Source of the DNA: Monarcha castaneiventris obscurior
Lineage: Eukaryota > Chordata > Aves > Passeriformes > Monarchidae
Length of the DNA: 64,000 bases
Reading direction: 5' to 3'
Assembly (NCBI GenBank): GCA_026261815.1
Contig: JAMPIT010000481.1
Coordinates: 4,816,001 to 4,880,000 of the forward strand
Made by a program: the position numbers and the translations under genes. The notes beneath the pieces were generated by a model. The model did not search any database and was not told the origin of the DNA. It was given only the letters and a program-made list of their open reading frames with translations. Shown here one piece after another: positions 1-11,954 of this stretch (position 1 is its first letter; each line of letters begins with the position of its first letter).

Positions 1-3000
1 CCCCTGCTCTCCACAGCCAACTGCTGGACGCTCCCACACAGTGGGACCGTGTCCCAAAGGCTTTTCCGGATTTTGTTACAGAGCAAACACAATGCCACGG
101 TCCCCTGAGACAAAGATAAACGAGCCCTTCTTCCGCCCTTAGGCACAGAACTTGTCCTTAGTTACAAAATCTTCCCAGGTAAACACGGATCTACGCAATG
201 GAGGGAGAAAAATCAGACCCCAAGAAAGATTCTTTGTGGAAGTGCAGGCGTGCATTTAGAGAGCATTGCCTGTGATTCAGCTGTAGGGTTCTGAAAAGAT
301 TAACGTATGTCATGTGACAAAATCTCCACATGCTGCAATGGAAATATATCCCTGGAGGCTGCATTTTCAAAAGGAGCTGGGTGATAATGCTGCCTTTCCT
401 GCACATTTATTGAATTTGATGTGTACAGTTGTGTGTACAAAAAACTAATCAGGAGTCCAAAGTGATGTGAAATACAACTAAGTATGCAGGCAAAGTTAAC
501 AAAAGAAATTTCATCACATTTTAGATGCTGATTATCAGCAGCAATAGCCTAGGGAGAACTTTGGAGCAAATTCCTCAGATTTTCCACCACTATCTAGGCT
601 CTATAAGGGCTCCAGGAGGGTTTTATGCTCTGTATTAAGCCAATGTGAGGAAATGTATCAAATGAAGTGAATGATTGCTGACCCTAGACCATGGCTGGCT
701 CAGGATTATACATATTCAGGGCATTAATATCAAGCCTTTCATCATCCATCAATGGTAGCCCAATAGATCACAGCACATTTTCATTGCATGGACAGATTTT
801 CGTCCTTCTATAAATTAAGAATAGGATTCCTATGGAAAGAGGAAAGATAGGAATCATCAGGCAGCTCAACCTATCAAGTCCACCTGCAATGTCAGTGGAC
901 AAACCCAACTCTTCTACGGGTACAAGAGAAGGAATGATCACACCACTGAGTAGTGATCGAAGATGGGATGCACTGAAATTACTACAATTGCTTGCCCAAC
1001 AGACATTCCAACTGGAGGAAATAGGGAAGAGCTCGGTGGGAGTCCAAGGAGCCACTGACAAACTGAAATAAAGATGAAGCTCTTAGTTTGAAGTGTGTTT
1101 TCATACCTCTGCCATGGCAAAGGGAGCAGCAATACCAGCCTGTGTAAAAGTGGGATGGAGGAGAGAACAACAACTGCAGCACAGCTCCAAACACTCCCAG
1201 CATGGAAAACACGTCCCAGGGGATCCCAGGGGCAGAGGCCACTGCAGCCCCTGTGTCCCTCGATACAAAACTGCACCAGAGAACTGCAAACCCGCTTTGG
1301 ACCACGGGATCAAAGTCCCTGGAACCACGGAGATGAAGGACAGAGACCTGTGAGGAATGTGGGGTGTCCAAAGCGATTCCACATGGATCCATCCCCGTGC
1401 GTGCTCAGTGCTCACTGCTCACTCCAGCTCACACCACAACCACGGCTTCACTGTGGAGCTTGGACTGAGTGAGAGCACCTGGGGCAAAGTTTCTTTTCTC
1501 ATTCTATTTCCTGAGGATGCAGCTGAGTGCGACTTTCTGGCTTGCACAGCCACTGCTCAGCTCGAAACAGATGCAGTTTTTCACTAAGAAAGATAACTCA
1601 CAAGTAGAATTTCCGCTGCTATCCTTCTCCATTAGGAGAGAAAATTAAAATATCCTTCAGGAGGGAATACATAACGCTTTGTAAATTTAACAAGGGGTTT
1701 CTGCTAGCACTGAAGAATATCCTGAAAACACACTACAGAACAGTGTACATTAGAAAAAAAGAATAACTAGGATAATGCCAAGAAAAAAACATTCTGTAAT
1801 GTCAATATTGTTGCATCAGGATAGTTCTAGCCAAGGATATTTTAAGCTTTGATCAAAACTGTGAATCTGTTGAGGCAGAATTATAACCCCATGTAGAAAA
1901 AGTCTGAAATTTGTAATGACAATTAAAAAAATATTATGTTCCAGAGAGACCAAAAATGAAACAGAGATCCTGAGCCAGCAGATAAAATTTACCAAACCAA
2001 GCAAGTGAGAGAGAAGCTGCTGGAGCCTTACAACAGAACATGAAACAAACCCAAAAGGCAATCCTGGTTGTAAAGACAAGGGTTCTAAAAGCACTTGGGG
2101 AATGCAAATGCCCACTTGCCATGGCCTTTTAGGGAGAATTTGGTGCCAGATTGCTTTTTTTCTACCTTTGAGAATCTCAAATAACGGAGTCACTTGAGAA
2201 AAAGAGGACAACAGCAAACAAAGCATGCCGCAGGGTTAATTTTCCACAACGTGCAAGAGATGCTGACAGACAAGCCAATGGGCCAACTGGGAAAGAACTG
2301 GGACCTGCACCAAAAATGTACTTGTCAAGTAGTTGCAGATTTTTTTTTTAGCTGTTCTGGGATAAAATTGACGTGTTTTGACTGATGAATCATGAGCAAA
2401 GTTTGCCCAGTGTGCTCAGTTTGAAATACCATCTTCTACCTGTGTGTGCTGGAACACTCTGTTCTCTCTGAGCATTTCTTTGGCAAATCTGTTCTTGAAG
2501 TAACAGCTAAGCACAAATCCTTCAGGGTGCAATCCTGTTCTTCCCCACCCCAACAGGGATGAGACCACTGAATCCAGCTGGGAGCAGAACCAAGCTATTA
2601 ATAAGGACACTTCACACACATCAAAATTTTGCAAAATAGTCATTTCTTCACATGTCCCTTGCAGCACGTTGGGACAAAGACATTTAGTGAGATGTGTTTG
2701 CTGTCATCCATTACACTGCCAGCACCTGACACGAGCCATCAAAACAGATGACAAATGGCAGGAACATGGGGGGCCTGCTTGCTCCTTCTCTGGTTCCCAG
2801 ACCTTATCCCAAGTATTGTGCTTCCCTGCTCTTTGTCCCCCCTCAGTCTCAGCACTTCCAGCTGCTGTGGAATAGGATGGTGACAACTCTAAGCTTCATC
2901 AGACTGAAGAGGATGGTGGCAGCTGCACGGGATTTTCAGGCTCCTCCTTAGCCCAGTCAGTGTCATCCTGTTTTCAGTCATTCCAGAACCCACAAATGCC

Positions 3001-4779
3001 CACACATCGCTGCTGGCATTAGGGCCTCACATTTCTGATCCTCCTAGAAGTTCCAGGAGGACAGAGCAGCTCACACAAATGGTGCTGCTTGAAATCTGAA
3101 GCAGCATCCTACCTCTTACACTGGCTGTAGTCACAGTCTGGTCAGTGCCTGCCTGGCCTTTTTCATTCACTGGTGTCACATGTACCAGCACAATTGCTAA
3201 AAAATAACTTTACCTGCTTTTTCTTTCTCTTTAATGCTTTATCTCAGTGCTTCCTGCCTTTGGTGTCCTTTCCTGTTTAATATGGCTTTGAATTCCTCTG
3301 AAGTGCGGGATGAGGATGCAGAACACTCTGTGGGGTCTGACTTCTCTTGGAGAGGCTTTTCTGGCTCCTGCTCAGGGAGGAGCACAGAGATGTGTTCCCT
3401 TCATCCTAACTTGGATCCAATGGGGTCATTCCTGCTTGTGTGCTCAGGTGAGCACTGGCTGGACCTTAGCAGACTTTAAAGCCTGGTAAAGTCCAGTCTC
3501 CTCATGTTCATAGATATACAAGGAATTAGCTGGCTCCACTTGCAGATAACTCATCACTCTTTCACTTGAAATAAAGCTTAGATTTACGAATTTTACTAAC
3601 TCAGTGACTAAACAGAAGTAACTGAATGGCAAGGATCCCATCAAAAATATTTGGTAAGTATAAAAAGCATTATGTCATGTCAGCAGAGGATCCCACAGAA
3701 GCCACACGATGTGATGTGACACTCCTCAAGCAATGTAATATAACATGGCACCACCAAGTAAGCAAAAAAAAGCCCAAACATTTTATTTTTAGCTGAGATG
3801 CTCATTACTGTCTGATGTCTGATCTGAATGGTTTTTGACGGACTTAAGTGGAGTGAATTTGGCTGATGTCATGGGTTTAATAGCTATTTGAATTATCCCA
3901 ATCTTCTAGCAGCTCTCTAAATTTTTAATCTTTTCTGTTCACTATGGGGACAAAAAAAGTCTCTTCTGAAATAATGGCCTGAAAAGCTGTCATTGCACAC
4001 TCTAAATGCAGCATTTGGACCAGACCTCTCTAATATATGTCACTCAAAGGTGCATTTGGAAAAGCTTTGGGAGACTTTGAGAGAAGTGGAAAACTCTTGC
4101 CTGGCCCTTGCTCCTCGGAGTGACGTGTGGCAAACAGAGCTACAGAGATGCAACAGCAGCTCCTTAGAAAAGCAGGGCCGAGGGATTAAAGATCCTGATT
4201 CCTACAGATGTGATCACAGCACTGGAGATCACAGGGAGAGCAGAATCAGCTCGGGATGCATTTCAAGGGCCACGGGGTTTTCTTTCCAAATCCCAGTTTC
4301 CCCGACCTGCTGGGAAAAGCCCTCCCCCAGTTTTTACAAGATATAACCCCAGACCTAGAGGAGAAAATAATAAAATAGGAGGGTGGGAGAAGGAGGCAGC
4401 AAACTTGTGGCTGTCTGTGACATGTCCAGTGGGGTCCAGCATGAAGTGCAAGCTCAGCCCTCAGTTCCTATCAGCTTTACAGCCAGGAGGTTCTGGCATG
4501 CAGCGCTTGCTCAGCCCTCAGCTCATATCAGCATAAACACTTCATCACAGCTGACACGCTGATATGCTAAATGAGTAAGTGCGGTGCACAAAGAGGTCAC
4601 AGGGAAGTTAACTAAAGGGATTATAAGGGACAGTCAACACACTTCAAAAAGAAAAAACCTGATAGGTGCAGAAAACATGGTAAATGAGCCCGAAGAATGC
4701 AAACCCTCCGCCGTGCACTCCATTACAGCCCTGACAGTCCAGTTCCAAACAGTTAAATATGAAACTGTCAACAAGGGCC
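1..4779. other. Non-coding unique sequence, nothing recognised
   Basis: No gene, RNA or clear repeat is visible here. Open frames are short, overlap each other on both strands and lack a shared reading of splice signals. One 79-codon plus-strand frame at 832-1071 has a fairly protein-like composition, but it matches nothing I can name and is discussed as a finding. The stretch from about 1100 to 1480 is moderately GC-rich; the rest is mixed. Old, diverged repeats could be hidden here and would need a repeat-library search. Confidence 0.6.
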
Positions 4780-5070
4780 TGTCTTAATAACCAAACTTGA
4801 GGCCTTTTATCCTGGAAGATTTATGAAGTAATTTTAAAGAGGCCCAAGAAAACATCTGTCAATAAATTGAATGCCGGCTACAGGATTTACAAGCAAGACA
4901 AGAATTTCTCATTAAGTGCACATTAGCACTGTGGGGATCATAAATAGTAAGAGGGCAGGATGCTGAGCCTCTCAAGCTGTCATTAAAACACTATCTAAGA
5001 ACTAATGAGGAAGTGATGGAAGGATACTAATGATCCCTCAGGCTCCTTTCATTCAGCGGTGCCTGTGATA
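4780..5070. other. Candidate conserved non-coding element
   Basis: This is a unique AT-rich block without homopolymer or tandem structure, with several TAAT-type homeodomain cores (for example around 5011 and 5028) and no useful open frame. Such composition is typical of developmental enhancers in vertebrate gene deserts. The call is inferred from texture only; conservation was not tested. It could equally be ordinary intron or intergenic sequence. Confidence 0.3.
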
Positions 5071-6840
5071 CGATTTTGGTTTGCCACAACCAAAGGGTTT
5101 CAGAGAACCTCCCAACCTCTGTCCCTGCAAAGCCACAGGGACACTGAGTGCTCACTGGGGAGCCAGCAGTGGCACTGACACAGCTCTGTCCTCCAGATCA
5201 CGCCAAGCTCGAGGTGACAAACGAAAGGGCAAGTCCCACACACTGCTGGGGGTGAGCAGGAGCTGTGTGGGTGCCACCAGGTACATCTGAGGAGCTGTGT
5301 GGGTGCCACCAGGTACATCTGCAGTGCCCTGGGGGTGAAAAAGGAATTTTCATATGGAAAACAACTTGCAAGTGATTTTGAGCTTCTCTATTGAAAAGTG
5401 AGGTTGGAAGATTTCTGTGACTGTGCCTGTCTGAGCAATGACAAGGTCTGTGGGCTGCCCCTCGGCTCTCAGCCCTTCCAAGGGAGGGACAAAGGTTTCC
5501 AGTGACCACTGGAGGATTGTAGGTGGCTCTGGTTCCCCAGAACTTCAGCAGGTCCCTCACAGCCTCGGTGGCAAACTGCACTGAGAATGAGCTGCCCCAA
5601 TTCCCACCAGAACTCCTCGGAACGTGGGGGCAGTGGCTGTCCCAACTCTCACTTCAGAGAGTGGGGCATTCAGATGGTCCCTTCTCTGCTGGGGAAGAGC
5701 TGCAGCTTTCCTTTCGTCTCCATGGGACTTTGATGGAATTTACCCTGCCTGGAGCATTACAGAACTCGTCACGGATGTGGGACACCCAGTTCAGAACTTG
5801 AACTTGAGAGTGATCCTGTCCCATTCCTGGTGCATCTCCATCACTATTCTGGCTCTTCCGTACCCACCTCCCCTTCCTTTCTATGTGCTTGTGACCAGAA
5901 GCTGACACAATTTTCCTGATGACACCTTGGTCAGAAATGACACATTTTTGGGCCTTACTGTCAATAAATCTGTTTGCTGATGGAGGAGAAAAAAAGTCTT
6001 TTTAGATTATTCTGTTTTCTACCAAGACAGGAATCTTCCTTTTGCTTGTGTCCCCTAGCACAAGGACCAAAATGATTACTGCTACATAAAAAACCTATTT
6101 CTACCAATAAAAATTATTTCTTTGGGTCTGCAGTATATTGGCACTTAAACTATAATGTAGTTATATTTTTTTTTCTGTAATAGATGTTTAACACACTGTA
6201 TTGGTGCTGTGGATGGATGTCTCTTTCTGAGACTTTTGTCTGCAGAAGAAATCAAATGAACATAACCAAAGTGCACATTAGGAGAAAGACATTATATTAC
6301 TGAGCAGCAGCACGTAGCAACAAGTCAGTCATCAGTTAAAAACCTCATTCTGAAGGAATATTGTAGTTAAAACCTTTCAACATGCAGCTTTCCAAATGCG
6401 TTTGTCCATAAACAGCAATTGTTAATAACTTGTATTTAATAGAGAGTTGTCTACAACAAAATTAACTCATAAAAAGACAAACTTTTCCAGTAAAGGACAG
6501 TAAAGACAAATGCAGCTCAGTGCATTCAGTAATTGCATGAACATCACACTCCGGACCAATTTCCTCCCAGTACTGGAAATTTGATGCAATCCAGGGAGGT
6601 CAATAACAAATTATGTGTTCAAAGGGTTCAAAACTGAGACTTCCATTAAACCAACAAATACCTGAAATCTGTAATGGGCAAATGTTATAAACTATATCCA
6701 GTGAGTCCCTTTTTCATCTCTTATCCTCTGCAACTCAGGTTATATTCACATGGGCTGGTTCCCAATATTTTTAGACTGACTCAACCAATAGGATCAATTA
6801 TTTAACAGTATTTTACTAGTCAGTGCAAGTCAGGATAAAA
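5071..6840. other. Non-coding sequence, moderately GC-rich then AT-rich
   Basis: The part up to about 5900 is GC-richer and carries chance open frames on both strands, none resembling a known protein. From 5900 onwards it becomes AT-rich with short T runs, and I see no feature there. A two-copy 32-bp duplication at 5259-5322 is listed separately. Confidence 0.55.
5259..5322. repeat. Two-copy 32-bp tandem duplication
   Basis: The 32-bp unit beginning GGAGCTGTGTGGGTGCCACC occurs twice head to tail, at 5259-5290 and 5291-5322, with at most a terminal difference. Near identity of the copies points to a recent slippage-type duplication. No functional role is suggested. Confidence 0.9.
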
Positions 6841-7020
6841 TTTCCCCCAATCTAATTAGTCCCTGTGATGTTATGGCAAGTATGGAAATGTATAATTACA
6901 GTGTAATTACACAGGCACCGTAAATGCAGCAAGTTGCAAATTCAAGGCTAAATTTCAAAATGGGGTCATTTGAGCAGGTTCAAAATTAGGCAAAACCTGT
7001 TTGCTCATCCCTGCTAATTA
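6841..7020. promoter_or_regulatory. Homeodomain-motif cluster with TAATTA palindrome
   Basis: A perfect 17-bp inverted repeat, TAATTACA-G-TGTAATTA, lies at 6893-6909 and carries a TAATTA homeodomain core in each arm. A second palindrome, CTAATTAG, lies at 6852-6859, so three TAATTA-type sites fall within about 60 bp. The surrounding sequence is unique and AT-rich. Paired-class and Antennapedia-class homeodomains are known to bind such cores, including as dimers on palindromes. Enhancer function is inferred. Confidence 0.4.
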
Positions 7021-7735
7021 TGCTGTCAGCTTCTCCAAAGCCAGGCACCTCGAAGGAGCATCCCCCTGGTTAATCCCATGAACTGCCTGCCCTGTGTGGG
7101 GACGGAAGTGAACTCCCCAATTATGGACTGAAGGTTTTTCTGGAGGAAACAATCGTTTTGGTCTGATGTGGGAGAGCCTCTTAGACAGCACCAGTGAGAG
7201 CCCTGCAGTTGCAGGGATGCTGCTCTGTCAGTGTCTCTGTCAGGGACTCTGGATTTTGCCACAACAGCCAATTTGTATTTCCATGTATTTTTAGGGAATT
7301 CCCTGTGCTCTGCTGGATGGGACTGATGGGACAGAGGGGCTTTGGCTGTCCTACAGCTGAATGTCACATAAAGTCTGAAGGCCCGAGCTGACCCCGGGCA
7401 CAGAGGTTTGAGCCTGTGGCCTGATTCTCATCAGCACAATTCCACACCAGTAACCATCCCTGGGCAGCAGGAAAATTGGCACTTTAAGCAGCAATCCTAA
7501 ATCCTGATACAAAAAAATATCCTGCTGATGGAGAAGAACTCGTGGAGTCAGGGATGTGACTGAGGATTTCAGGAACAGCTGAAAAGTGGCCAGGCTTGGG
7601 AATGGCAGGAGGCAGAGGAGCTGCCCATGCTGTGGTAACTGCTGGCACACAGGTAGAGCCATATTTTAAAAAGCAATAAGGAAAAGTGTCTGTTTTGAGC
7701 TGTTCCAGTAAAGCCCACCCTCCTTCAAACATTTA
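7021..7735. other. Non-coding sequence, nothing recognised
   Basis: This is a mixed-composition stretch with overlapping chance frames of up to 113 codons on the minus strand and shorter ones on the plus strand. None has a recognisable domain. A short T run closes it near 7738. Confidence 0.55.
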
Positions 7736-8460
7736 GATTTTTTTTGTTCAACAAATGTTTTATGGGGAAAAACGCCTACAAGGACACATCCATCTGCTGA
7801 CCCAGCTGTGGCTGCTAATATGCATAATGGCAGAGAAATTTCCTGTTACTGATTCCTCCGAACTGCAGACCTGAATCCTTTGTTTTAGATACCGATTCAA
7901 CAATTTCAGTATCAATAATTAACAAAACACATTCATCCATTTCATCAAGATCTCAGGCAATGAGTCCTGAATGGAAAATAAAAGGAACTTTTTTTTCCTG
8001 ACCTTTTTAATGAAATAAAATTGATGCTATTTTTAGGTAAGGTTATTTGCATAAATATGGAAGGAAAGTAGCTTTAATATTAACTTTATCTCAAGTACAG
8101 AAAGGAAAAAGATGTTTATATTGATTTGCATTTATGCTTTGTACTGTATTGCTATTATTAAGGGGATTTAAATTTAGGTTTTATCATTTTGAGCTCGCTT
8201 CTACTATTATGGTAGGATAAAGGTGCCCTTAATCCCTTCAAGGATCAGATCTTTTTATTTAAACACACACCTGGCTCGTGGTAACTGAACCAAATTTCTA
8301 ATTATGAAAAGCAGGTTTCATATCCAAATTTAGCTGAGTGGAATAAAAATCCCCAGGTGTTGCCGTACCTTTTTTTACTATATATTAATGTTATCAGACT
8401 TGCTGACTCATGAAACTGAGGTTATAGCAATTTTAGCTATGCTGAAAAATTAATCCAACA
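7736..8460. promoter_or_regulatory. AT-rich block with two perfect octamer motifs
   Basis: Two exact ATTTGCAT octamers (the complement of ATGCAAAT, the POU/OCT site) lie at 8045-8052 and 8124-8131, 79 bp apart and in the same orientation. A POU-like ATATGCATAAT string lies near 7820, along with several TAAT cores. The block is unique and repeat-free apart from a run of T near 7990. This arrangement suits a developmental enhancer, although in AT-rich DNA octamers also occur by chance. Conservation is untested. Confidence 0.35.
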
Positions 8461-8839
8461 TTTGGAGAGTACTGCACTATTCTTTATCCTGCATTTCTTG
8501 CTCAGAGTCTCCTTCTTATGCTACCTGCAATCCTTGGCCTTGGAAGGCTTTAGTGGTTGGGTGATGAATATCAGACCGTCCACTTCTACTTCCCCTGAGT
8601 GTCTGAGGTGCCTTTTGTTGTTTGTGGTAGCTGAAACCTCAGAAATGCTAAGCCTGAAGTTCACATGTGTTCATCTAAAATATCTCCCCGATTCTGCAAG
8701 TCAGGCTGAAATTACAAGTCGGGCATTTCGAGCCCTCCCACTCCTGATTAGGCTGGGAACGCGATCTTCTGCAGCACTTGAGGCACTTCTGCTTCTGTCA
8801 TTAGCTGAGCACCAGAAGTGCAAACAATTATTTGTTATC
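8461..8839. other. Unique sequence leading into the CpG island
   Basis: A plus-strand frame of 175 codons starts at 8462 and runs into the CpG-rich segment. Its first part is hydrophobic (leucine- and phenylalanine-rich), but it shows no family I recognise and no downstream donor that would make it an exon. The last 100 bases, with CATTAGCTGAGC and CAAACAATTATTTG strings, look like non-coding regulatory sequence. Confidence 0.35.
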
Positions 8840-9345
8840 TTTCCCGGGCCGGTGTCAGCAGCAGGGCAGTGCCGGGGCTCTCACAGGGAATGGACACGGT
8901 TGTGTCCAAGGCATGTGCAGGGACCTTCTCCCCGTGCCGGACCCAAGGCCACCGGCAGGATTTCATCTTGGAAACTGTTTCTGTGCTGATCTCTCTGTTC
9001 CTGATGTACTTGCGGCTCCTTCTGTAGCACAACAAGGGGAGCTCCCCTCTGGCTTTCGCATCCTCGATGAACCCGCGCCCCCTTGGCTCTGCCTCCATCC
9101 CCGGTTATCCGGGATTGCAGGGACACGGCTCCGTGGATGCTGTGTGGGCACCGGGGGCTGCACAAACGCCCGGCTCAGCCCCGGCTCGGGGCTCCCAGCA
9201 TTTCCCCTATCGCACCTATCAACTGCAGTAGGAAGCGCGGTAGGTTTTGCTATGAATGTTATCTCATTTCTTGAGAAGAGGTGTGAATTCTGCCCGGGCA
9301 ATAAACGGGTCTTACGGGGAGCGGAACTGGAATTTCACCCTTTCA
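8840..9345. promoter_or_regulatory. Small CpG-rich island, candidate orphan promoter or enhancer
   Basis: About 28 CpG dinucleotides were counted by eye in roughly 500 bp of GC-rich sequence, far denser than the neighbouring kilobases. CpG pairs cluster at 8840-8960 and 9055-9335. No first exon is recognisable. A TATAAAG string follows at 9370-9376 on the plus strand. CpG islands in vertebrate genomes usually mark promoters, and isolated ones often mark non-coding RNA starts or developmental enhancers. Which applies here cannot be told from sequence alone; a GC-rich chance patch is the alternative. Confidence 0.5.
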
Positions 9346-10717
9346 GTGCCTCCTCACATCGCTCCAGAGTATAAAGGGCTTTACTGGATGTGTTTTACCT
9401 CTGGAACACACCTACAAGTCCCGCTTGATCTATTTACACCACAACAAACACAATGAACATTTTTTACATTTTCTAATGCCTTGCTGGGCTGATGAATAAA
9501 ATCCCATCGACTCTAATAAACCACAGAAGAATAATTTAGAATTATGTCCCACGGAAAGCTTCAGTAAATAATAAAAGCATAAATATACCAGCAAGCCACT
9601 GTTATCCACTGCGGGAGACATTTGGGAATGAGAAGCTGCATCTGTGCACAATAACACAGATCCAGGGCTGCATCTCTCTCTGCATTCACATGCGAGGGAA
9701 GGCACAGATTCAGAACCTGCTCTCTGCACACAGCATTGTCCTCTGCAGCTTCCACACCACGAGGGTTCACCGTGTTTGGTAAACCTCAGTGGGTAAAACT
9801 TTCTCTGCTGTTTTAGTCAAGTGTAAATAAATGAACAGAAACAGATTAAATGGCAACTCTAATTAAGCAGCTTATATGTCACAGCACACTAACGCCAACA
9901 TCTTGGTTTGGGTACTGAAAATGATCAGTACTACACTTCTTTAACTGGTAGTCTGAATTTCCTCATTATTCCACCCAGGGACCAAAGATTAGACAAAGAA
10001 AGCAGAAGGGCAAAGGTGTGTGATTCCAAACAATGCTTTAATGAATGCTAATATTCAGCACTCTGTGTTGTTTTGCTGCCCTTCCCCTCGCAGGTAACAC
10101 AAACCCTCAGCCCTCTCGGTGCCAGGTAAAGAGCAGGGGATGAGCTGAGCTCCCAGGCAGGAGGGGTTTGGCCCCTTGGATGTGTGGGAGGGAGGATGCA
10201 GGGGCTGAGCTCCCTGCCACAGCTCCAGGAAGCTTTTCCTGCAGCTCAGGGAAGGAAGGTGCAGGGAGGAATCGTGTCCCAGGTCAGCAGGACACTGAGT
10301 GAAGGAGGAGGGTTCGAGCAGCCTCGGCTCAGGTCTCCTCTCTCCCACATTTTCCTGCCCTTCTCCTTGCCTCTCTCTGGATTTCTATTGTCTGTCTCCA
10401 GATTTCCACAGCAACGAGGGCATAACATTCACTCTCTGGCCTTTAGGAGCTTAATGGGGAGACCTTCAGCGTGCACAGTTGTTCTGCTTTTAACTTATTT
10501 TTGCAAAGCAGGTATATTTCCATCCAAGAATTAGAGAGAGTGGCCTCAGGCTAAATTGCAGGGAGTCCCAAATGAGTGAACCCTTTGAGGGGAGAATCAC
10601 TGAAGAAGAAAATGAAGATGACAAGGCTGTTGCTTCTTAATAAACATTATCACATTTTCACCATGCATTATTTATTACTTTTCTTTCACTGATTGATGTT
10701 CTAAAACATTTAATCTA
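9346..10717. other. Non-coding sequence, nothing recognised
   Basis: A TATAAAG motif sits at 9370-9376 just downstream of the CpG island. The rest is mixed, with a GC-richer patch at 10070-10440 and overlapping chance frames on both strands. No domain, RNA fold or repeat could be identified. Confidence 0.5.
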
Positions 10718-10771
10718 ATATGTATAACTATATATATATACATATATTTAATTTTCTTTTTTTTTTTTCCT
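10718..10771. repeat. AT microsatellite and poly-T tract
   Basis: A TA-rich microsatellite near 10730-10750 is followed by a T tract near 10757-10770. Simple-sequence DNA of this sort is common and carries no specific function here. Confidence 0.85.
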
Positions 10772-11954
10772 AAAGAAATCTCAAGTTAAGAATTCCTTCT
10801 TTGTTTCTTGCATTGTTAAATTAACATGTTAGTCCTGGGAATTTTTTCTCCTTTTTTTTTTTTCAGTGTCTAAATAGGACTAAATTAAAGACATTTGACT
10901 GAGTGCTGCAATTTATATGTTTTATAGGTTTTCCAGAGTTGAAGATGGAATATTTTGATCAGTCCTAATGGGATTTTTTGTGCCTATGGTTTTTCTAACC
11001 TTATTTCCTACTTGTGGTTTCATCTGCTCATGGTCAGGAGTGCTTGGGAGCAGAGTGAGAGGTCAAACTTTCCAGCACAGGACCCTCCTCTCTCTTATTT
11101 TACTTTATGGTCAGACAGACTATTTTTATTCTGAGATCTGCTGCTGTCCAGTAAATATATAACTTTGTTAGGAACCAAGCCTGCTCCAGAATGATACCTT
11201 TGTGGACACTAAAAACAATTTAATGGCATGTCACAATAGCAATTCACTCTGCTAATAGCCCGGCTCAATAATACCATATTGCATAAACCTCCTTCAGTCT
11301 TCTGACAAATAATTCACCTTTATGCACTCTGCAGCAAGCTCCATTTCACTAACAAATATATTTCTCCCCTACCCCTACAAATAAATATCCAGCATCTTCT
11401 CACTGTAACATCAGCTGTTGCCTTGCATGAGGTCAGCAGGGCCATATTTCTACCCCAAATCACCTTTCTCCATCGTGGCCAGAGAGACTCTCAGCTTTTA
11501 ACTGGCACATCAAATCACAGGCGAGGGTGGAGGGAATCAAATCTTGGAAAAAAAAATCTGTACATTTTGCTGTGTCTCACAAGCAGCAGCAGTGAAAAGT
11601 TTAAATACTCTGTATGTCAGGGCAGCCTTAAACAAATGTTTATGGGCTTTGCTTTTGCAAGCAGAAGGATTTGGGTAAGCACAACCCTCAAGATGTCTCT
11701 TGCTTAAAATGCAGCGCAAACTCCCCGAGCAGGCACAGCCTCCTGCCATCCTGCTTCCCTTGCTGCTTTTTTCAGGAGCTGCCTGCTCGGGGAGGGATCT
11801 GTTGGGGCTGCTGCTCAGTGTGAGGAAATGCTCCAAGGCTGCTCCAGACTTATTTGGGTGAGCAGTTACCTCGATTTGGGGTGCTCCTGGAAAACCCCAC
11901 TGGCTCTGAATTCCAGGGGGGCAATTGAAGGTGCTCTGGGGACAACAGATCCAG
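10772..11954. other. Non-coding sequence, AT-rich with GC-rich end
   Basis: A T tract lies at about 10852-10863. The segment around 11200-11400 is unique and AT-rich and could be a conserved element, but nothing specific marks it. The last 250 bp grow GC-rich as they approach the 83-bp minisatellite. Reverse-strand frames here run partly into the repeat array. Confidence 0.5.

Noticed and set aside
8462..8989. 175-codon plus-strand open frame with hydrophobic start
   Set aside because: It ends in the CpG-rich segment where all phases tend to be open. No family, promoter or splice context is seen.
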